NCBI GenBank assembly: GCA_030762935.1
Contig: CM060900.1
Span: 391,767,632-391,831,631 of the forward strand
Source of the DNA: Hymenopus coronatus
Lineage: Eukaryota; Arthropoda; Insecta; Mantodea; Hymenopodidae
Direction of reading: 5' to 3'
Length of the DNA: 64,000 bases
In this document: in pieces, positions 59,375 to 64,000 of the stretch
Numbering within the stretch: position 1 is the first letter of the stretch
How the letters are laid out: each line of letters starts with the position of its first letter
Notes under the pieces: model-generated
Seen by the model: only the letters and a program-made list of their open reading frames with translations
What the model was told of the DNA's origin: nothing
Databases searched by the model: none
Made by a program: the position numbers and the translations under genes

Positions 59375-60426
59375 ATGGCGCCGAGTGAAGATCACAGTGA
59401 ATCTGTTTCTCCGAGTAAAATACATAATTCCAACCTTACTTGCTAGAAATGTAAGAAGACGGTAAAATCTGGAAAATTGTGTTTAAAGTGCAATCATTAT
59501 TTACATCCGAGATGTACTAAAATCGACCCTAGCATAAGTAATAATCTAAAAAGTACGACCGCTTGGAAGTGTGAAGATGTAGGGTTGAGGTGCCGGAGAA
59601 CGAGGAAATAAAGAAGCTTAAGGAAGAAAACGAAAGCCATAAAACTGTAACTGTAACTGAAACTGAAACTTTAAAGCTGGACATAATTAAGCTTAAGGAA
59701 CAAGTAGAAGGAAAATCATTGGATAATGTGTTTAATGAAAACCCGTGGTGCTACACTGTGAAACAAAAAAGACGCCCAACGGCGAAAAATGTTCAACAGC
59801 CCAATTTTACCAGTTACAATAAATACGCACCTCTGGAAAAAGAGGAAAACTTGCCTATAGTGAATGAACATCCTTTGTCTTCATTAAATATAAAGAAGCC
59901 GAACGTCGGCAAAATTCTCATTCTTGCGGTTAACCACGGAAGAAATCTGAGAAAATCAACAAGATAAAACAGGTCAACTACTCGGTGCATTCGCTAAACC
60001 AGGTGTTAGAAGCAACGAATTGCTAAAGAATTCCCAACAAGAAGCTCAAAACTTTACGAAGGAGGATTACTTGGGATTATTGGTGGCAGCCACGACGTCG
60101 CAAATGGAGAGCCGGAAAATATAACCCCAGTACTGTTGAGTGCCGTAAACAAGCTGAAACACACAAACGTGATAGTTGTAAATCCCCCTAAAGGACATGA
60201 TTTAGAGCCAAACCGGATAATTGTGACAGGTTATTCAAACATAACCAATCTTTGTAAAGTGTTTACTGACGTGAAACCTATAAATACCCTTAACAGTAAA
60301 CGTGACCACTTTACAAAGTATGGTGTGCATTTTATCAAAAAAGGAAAAATTGAACTTTGCGAAACTATATCAAAGGTAATCTCTCATCTCAAGAAAGATT
60401 CTTGTACAGCCAAGTACAATCGGTGA
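59375..60426 (+). pseudogene. CR1-like ORF1: PHD finger, coiled coil, SGNH-esterase remnant
   Basis: ATG at 59375 (context AAGATGGCG). Codon 24 is TAG, inside the Cys pair of a PHD-like finger: C-x2-C with x1 now a stop, then LCLKCNHYLHPRCT and W-K-C. A frameshift near 59585 leads to EEIKKLKEENESHKTV and LKLDIIKLKEQVEG (Leu heptads), then the first SGNH block KILILAVNHGRNL, where the expected Asp-Ser is Val-Asn. A second frame change gives IGGSHDVANGE (the G-x-N-D block, Asn now His). At the end DHFTKYGVHF keeps the late Asp and His. Related ORF1 proteins are thought to bind RNA and to have lipolytic-type folds. This copy is dead. Confidence 0.75.
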
Positions 60427-61180
60427 ATATGCAACAGCCAATAAGTGTAGAGAGTTGAGATAAGGAGTACAAGGTACGTAACGTTGGAAGGACAAAAGGT
60501 GTAGTAAAACGTTATTTAAAAATACTTAATGTAAATATTCTGAGCAATAATAGTAATAATAATAACACAAATTTGGAAGTAATAGACAATGTAAATAGTT
60601 TAAGAATAGAACATTTTAAAGTAGCAACTGTATCCTGCAGGGAAATAGCAAAACATGGAGAAACATGTATATTAGCTAAAGATAATCTGAAAACTAAAGC
60701 TAATCATGACTATAACTACCTGAATCATGAAAAACATTTTGAGTTAGCCCTAACAGTACTTCTATCACATAAAACAATTATTGCATGCATCTACAGATTT
60801 ACATAGCGAGATTTCAATCTGTTTCTTGCAAATCTTGATGCGCTTTTACATAATCTAACTTTAAAATACAAAATATTAATTTTATGTGGGGACTGAAATG
60901 TAAATTTACGTATAGAAAGTGCCAAAAAGCAGAGCTAAATAATTTTTTATTAAGGTATGGCTTAGAAAACAAAGTGATAACTGCGACAAGAGTGACAAAT
61001 AAATTAGCAACATTAATCGATGTGATGATTTCAAATATATCCCATTTAAAACCAGCAACTGTAGTTGACCTAGCTGCTCTGATCATAAGGCACAAATAAT
61101 AAATATATCAACAATTCCCACCAGTATTAATTATAAAAGAATTGTAGCTTTGTAGGTAAAGAAACCTGGAATGATCTTTA
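60427..61180 (+). pseudogene. CR1-like ORF2, apurinic-type endonuclease remnant
   Basis: LKILNVNILSNNSNNNNTNL opens the domain. The segment that should carry the catalytic Glu (ITEHW-type) is deleted before LRIEHFKVATVSCREIAKHG. ETCILAKDNLKTKANHDYNY and LTVLLSHKTIIACIYRF follow, then a stop. LKYKILILCGD is followed by TGA (60894-60896) where GDWN or GDFN is expected. NFLLRYGL and ATLIDVMISNISHLKPATV follow. The SDHKAQ motif (61078-61095) survives but in a shifted frame. The domain would nick target DNA to prime reverse transcription. Here it is inactivated by at least one deletion, two stops and a frameshift. Confidence 0.75.
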
Positions 61181-61182
61181 TA

Positions 61183-61211
61183 CGAGGGCTGTAAAGAAAG
61201 TAGTGGCAACA
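61183..61211 (+). repeat. Mariner left terminal inverted repeat
   Basis: Pairs with 62446-62474. It ends in GTGGCAACA at the inner side. Confidence 0.9.
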
Positions 61212-61372
61212 TGGTCCCCACATTCAAAGAGAGCGGGTATGAGCCAATAAGATATGGGAGTGATCAGGTGACTAGTGTCAATTGTGGTGTGCATTGGTCG
61301 GGCTGCTAGTTGAGTGTGTGTTGTTGCTGTGTAGCGTTGAAGAGAACAGTGTCAAGTGCACCGCTCTAAAGC

Positions 61373-62382
61373 ATGCTTACCAAAGGCGATCAGCGTTCGT
61401 GGATTAAAGACGAGGATGCCCGTGGAAAAAAATGCATCAGCATGTTATCGAGGATTACGTGAAGCCTGTGGCGGGAATGTATTGCCGTACAGGACGGTTG
61501 TACGATGGGTCAAGGCGTTTCGTGCAGGTCGGACTGAGCCTGCGGATTTGAACCGCACAGGTCGGCCGCCCATTCCGCAAGATCAGATTGACATCGTGAG
61601 TGGTGTCGTTGCCATGGACCATCGATGGACTGTCCGGGAGTCATCATTATCAGTCATCAAACTGTGTGGCATGAAGAAATGTCTTCACCTGAGGAAAATT
61701 GCGTCCGGTTCGGTTCCACAACGACTCGCTGAGATATAGAAATGACACCGGTATGCACTGGCTGGCATCTACCTGGACAGATACCGCAACGAAGGACACG
61801 CATTTCTGCAGCGTATTGTCGCCATTGATGAGACGTGGACACGAGCCTATGAGCCGGAATTGAAGCGTCAGTCGACTGAATGGCGTCACCCAGGTTCACC
61901 ACGTCCACAGGAACCCAGTCGGGTGAAGCTGATGCCGATTGTGGCATACGACTACGGGGGGTTATTCTTACGCATGCTGTGCCTGAGGGGCAAACCGTCA
62001 ACAGTGACTACTATTGCCGATTTCTGAAGCGACATCTTCGTCCGGCTATGCGGCGCAAACGTCCACGTTTATTGCGAGACGATCACCCCATATTGTTGCA
62101 TGACAACGTTGTCAGGTCGCAAACAATGTCCAGCTCTTATTGCAATGGTGGCATTGGGAGGTTTTGGAACATCCTCCGTACTCACCAGACATGATTCCTT
62201 GTGACTTCGACCTGTTTCCGAAGTTGAAGGAACCCCTCCGATGCCGCCGATTTCCTGACGTGGCATCTGTAGTCCGCGCAGTAGGGCGATCCGTTGCAGT
62301 CATCAACAGAGATCGCCTTGCCAACGGTCCCCAACGGCTGCCCTACATTTGGCAAAAGGTTAGGCAGGGACTTTGTGGGTGA
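61373..62382 (+). pseudogene. Mariner transposase with catalytic motifs present but frameshifted
   Basis: ATG at 61373 gives MLTKGDQRSWIKDEDARGK, then a slip in the A-run (about 61428-61434) moves to the frame reading ASACYRGLREACGGNVLPYR and VRWVKAFRAG (helix-turn-helix), then NRTGRPP. After more frame changes (near 61650-61740, 61958 and 62115) come RIVAIDETWTRAYEPELKRQ with the first Asp (61827), VILTHAVPEGQTVNSDYYC, PILLHDN with the second Asp (62102), and VLEHPPYSPDMIPCDFDLFP with the third (62203). The end is AVINRDRLANGPQRLPYIW, stopping at 62382. The usual GDYIEG tail follows only in another frame. All three catalytic Asp codons survive, so inactivation is by small indels alone. Confidence 0.9.
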
Positions 62383-62445
62383 CTACATTGAAGGAAATGT
62401 AATGCAATTGTACTTGTGATTTCAATAAATATTGTGCTCTATCAA

Positions 62446-62474
62446 TGTTGCCACTACTTTATTTACAGCCCTCG
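62446..62474 (-). repeat. Mariner right terminal inverted repeat
   Basis: Inverted partner of 61183-61211. It ends ACAGCCCTCG next to TA. Confidence 0.9.
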
Positions 62475-62476
62475 TA

Positions 62477-64000
62477 CATGCGAAGAAACAAGTGATAAAT
62501 TCACTGCAGTTTAAACACTTTTTGTTTTATTTTAATTCAAGATTTCCTATAAAAGAAGTCAAATTGAGGGATAAAACTGGAACTGCACGAGTAACACAGG
62601 GCATTCGGATTTCGTCATAAAGGGTTAGTTTCTAAATAAACTTAAGAGGGAAATTGTTATCTCAGAGAAGACTAGAAATTATATTGCTACTTACAATAAA
62701 ATATACAGAAATCTATTAGATAGCCTAAACGAGTGGAGAATGATAGATTAATATTTAAATAAAATAACAAATTCAAGGCGATATGGCAGGTAATCAAAAA
62801 GGAAACAGCCAAAGGGAATTGTTATAATCAGAATATCGAATTAAGGCACAAGGGTAACTTAGTCACGAACCCATCTTTAATTATTGCTTAACTATTCAAA
62901 ACACATTTTATAGAAGTTGCAGAGAAATGTTAAAATAAATAATATGGCGTAGCTACCAATCTAATACTAAGCAACTTAGTATGAGAAACTGTGATAAGAC
63001 GTTATTTATGAAACCAGTAGCCGAATCAGAACTAAAAAGGATAATTAAGTATATAAAAAATAAATGGTCTGCAGGAACTGATGAAATACCAGGTTTCATA
63101 ATAAAGCAGTGTATTGATTTTATTATAAAACCGCTAATGCACATTTTTAATTCATCAATATACAGTGGGGTGTTTCAAGATAGGATCAAAGTTGCGAAAA
63201 TTATACCACTGCACAAAAAGCGGGATAGTAAAGATTTAAATAATTACAGGCCAATATCTCTAATATCTGTTTTTGCTAAGATTCACGAGAATATTGTTTA
63301 CAACACACTTATCTCTTTCTTTGAAAACATAATATATTAGCAAAAAAACAACATGGTTTTAGAAGAAAGAAAAAAAAAAAGTCTACAGAATCCCCCATCC
63401 ATGCACTTTTGCAAAGTATGCAAGAAGCTATAGACAACAAGCAAAATGCAGTAGGTTTATTTCTAGTTTATTCTGTTAAGTAAATTAAATTCATGTGGTA
63501 TTAGGTTTAGGTCATAATTGACGCACAGGCAACAGATAGTGGAGATAAATTCTTTAAATAAACTCAATTTAATAATTGATATAAAGAAATCCACTACAAA
63601 GGAAATAACGAAAGGTGTGCCTAGGGGTTCGATTTTAGAACCACTTCTTCTTTTGCTTTACATTAATGGCTTGCCACAGAATATAAAGAATGCAGAAATT
63701 GTATTGTTTGCTGACGGTACTAATCTTCTACGTAGTAAGAAGGGAAGTGAATTCCAACTGAAGCTGTTTACCACACTATTGGAATTAGGTTCATGGTTCG
63801 AAAATAACAGATTACTATTAAATACTGAGAAAATTATAGCAATGAGTTTCCATTCATGTCAGAATAAACAAGTAATAGAATAGCACATTATGTTCAATAC
63901 TAAAACTATTCAGTACAAAAATTATTTTAAATTTTTAAAAATAATACTCGATGATGAATTAAAATGGAAATCTCATAACCTTTCTCTAACAAACAAGTTA
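62477..64000 (+). pseudogene. CR1-like ORF2, reverse-transcriptase remnant (runs off the edge)
   Basis: After the mariner come FLFYFNSRFPIKEVKLRDK and TQGIRIS, then a degraded linker. At 62981-63340 the RT begins: SELKRIIKYIKNKWSAGTDE, VAKIIPLHKKRDSKDLNNYR and PISLISVFAKIHENIVYNTL. A frameshift leads to HGFRRKKSTESPIHALLQSM in pieces. Motif A reads GLFLVYSVK where FLDLSKAFD is usual, followed by a deletion. At 63518-63883 GVPRGSILEPLLLLLYINGL (motif B) and VLFADGTNLL follow, the latter with the second Asp of the FADD box changed to Gly (63716-63718). Further sequence (FLKIILDDELKWKSH) continues to the edge. Both catalytic sites are lost. Confidence 0.85.

Larger units (their letters stand above)
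61183..62474 (+). mobile_element. Mariner element, end-to-end, inserted in the CR1-like ORF2
   Basis: It is 1292 bp long. The left terminus CGAGGGCTGTAAAGAAAGTA (from 61183) and the right terminus, read inward, CGAGGGCTGTAAATAAAGTA (from 62474) form an inverted repeat with one difference over about 29 bp (through GTGGCAACA). TA dinucleotides at 61181-61182 and 62475-62476 are the expected target duplication. Removing the element and one TA rejoins CR1-like coding (ETWNDLY across the junction). The transposase inside is frameshifted, so it is non-autonomous, but its ends look intact. Confidence 0.95.
59300..64000 (+). mobile_element. CR1-like non-LTR retrotransposon, split by mariner, continues past right edge
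   Basis: The order is ORF1 remnant (PHD-like finger, coiled coil, SGNH-like esterase), endonuclease remnant, and reverse-transcriptase remnant, as in CR1-clade elements. A complete mariner (61183-62474) interrupts the region between endonuclease and RT. The left boundary is only approximate (about 59290). The right end lies outside the window, so length, 3' UTR and tail are unseen. All reading frames are broken. Confidence 0.85.

Noticed and set aside
61650..62324. Several minus-strand open frames in the mariner
   Set aside because: Shadows of the plus-strand transposase, whose motifs are clear.

Overview
The window looks like intergenic or intronic DNA from an animal, most likely an insect. 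It is AT-rich, has no operons or ribosome-binding sites, and is full of tRNA-derived SINEs, mariner/Tc1, hAT and CR1-like remnants, long microsatellites and one spliced-gene exon with a consensus GTAAGT donor. The SINE heads and the CR1-like element are reminiscent of those in cockroaches, termites and other polyneopterans. That placement is from memory of repeat style and was not tested by a search.

Host genes are scarce. The best candidate is a 116-codon first coding exon on the minus strand at 20383-20730, phase 0, of unrecognised function, with a CpG-containing presumptive promoter behind it. A short ankyrin-like fragment lies near 30921-31016, and a GC-rich open tail lies at 2-130. Everything else that looks coding is transposase, reverse transcriptase or chance.

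Layout. 1-5.1 kb: compound tetranucleotide microsatellite, a Tc1/mariner-like remnant, and a ~1 kb DNA element with 34-bp inverted repeats (called E1 here). 5-20.3 kb: dense copies of one ~850-bp repeat family (called R1 here), with SINEs and a Tc1 transposase tail. 20.3-21.1 kb: the host exon and its upstream region. 21.8-27.2 kb: SINEs, a transposase fragment and R1. 28-35.4 kb: simple repeats, SINEs, a GTF2IRD2-like hAT remnant and R1. 35.4-41.2 kb: no recognisable gene. 41.2-43.5 kb: a rearranged mariner and a CGGBP1-like hAT remnant with a SINE inside it. 45-51.4 kb: R1, SINEs and a possible reverse-transcriptase tail. 51-59.3 kb: mostly featureless, with a CpG-rich minisatellite. 59.3-64 kb: a CR1-like non-LTR retrotransposon split by a complete mariner and running off the right edge.

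No element appears autonomous. Every transposase and reverse transcriptase is broken by frameshifts, stops or deletions. The value of the window lies in its nested-insertion history: mariner in CR1, SINE in hAT, R1 in R1, and E1 in an older repeat that has an unoccupied relative elsewhere in the window. It also holds two apparently uncharacterised repeat families (R1, E1). I did not find a convincing new functional system.
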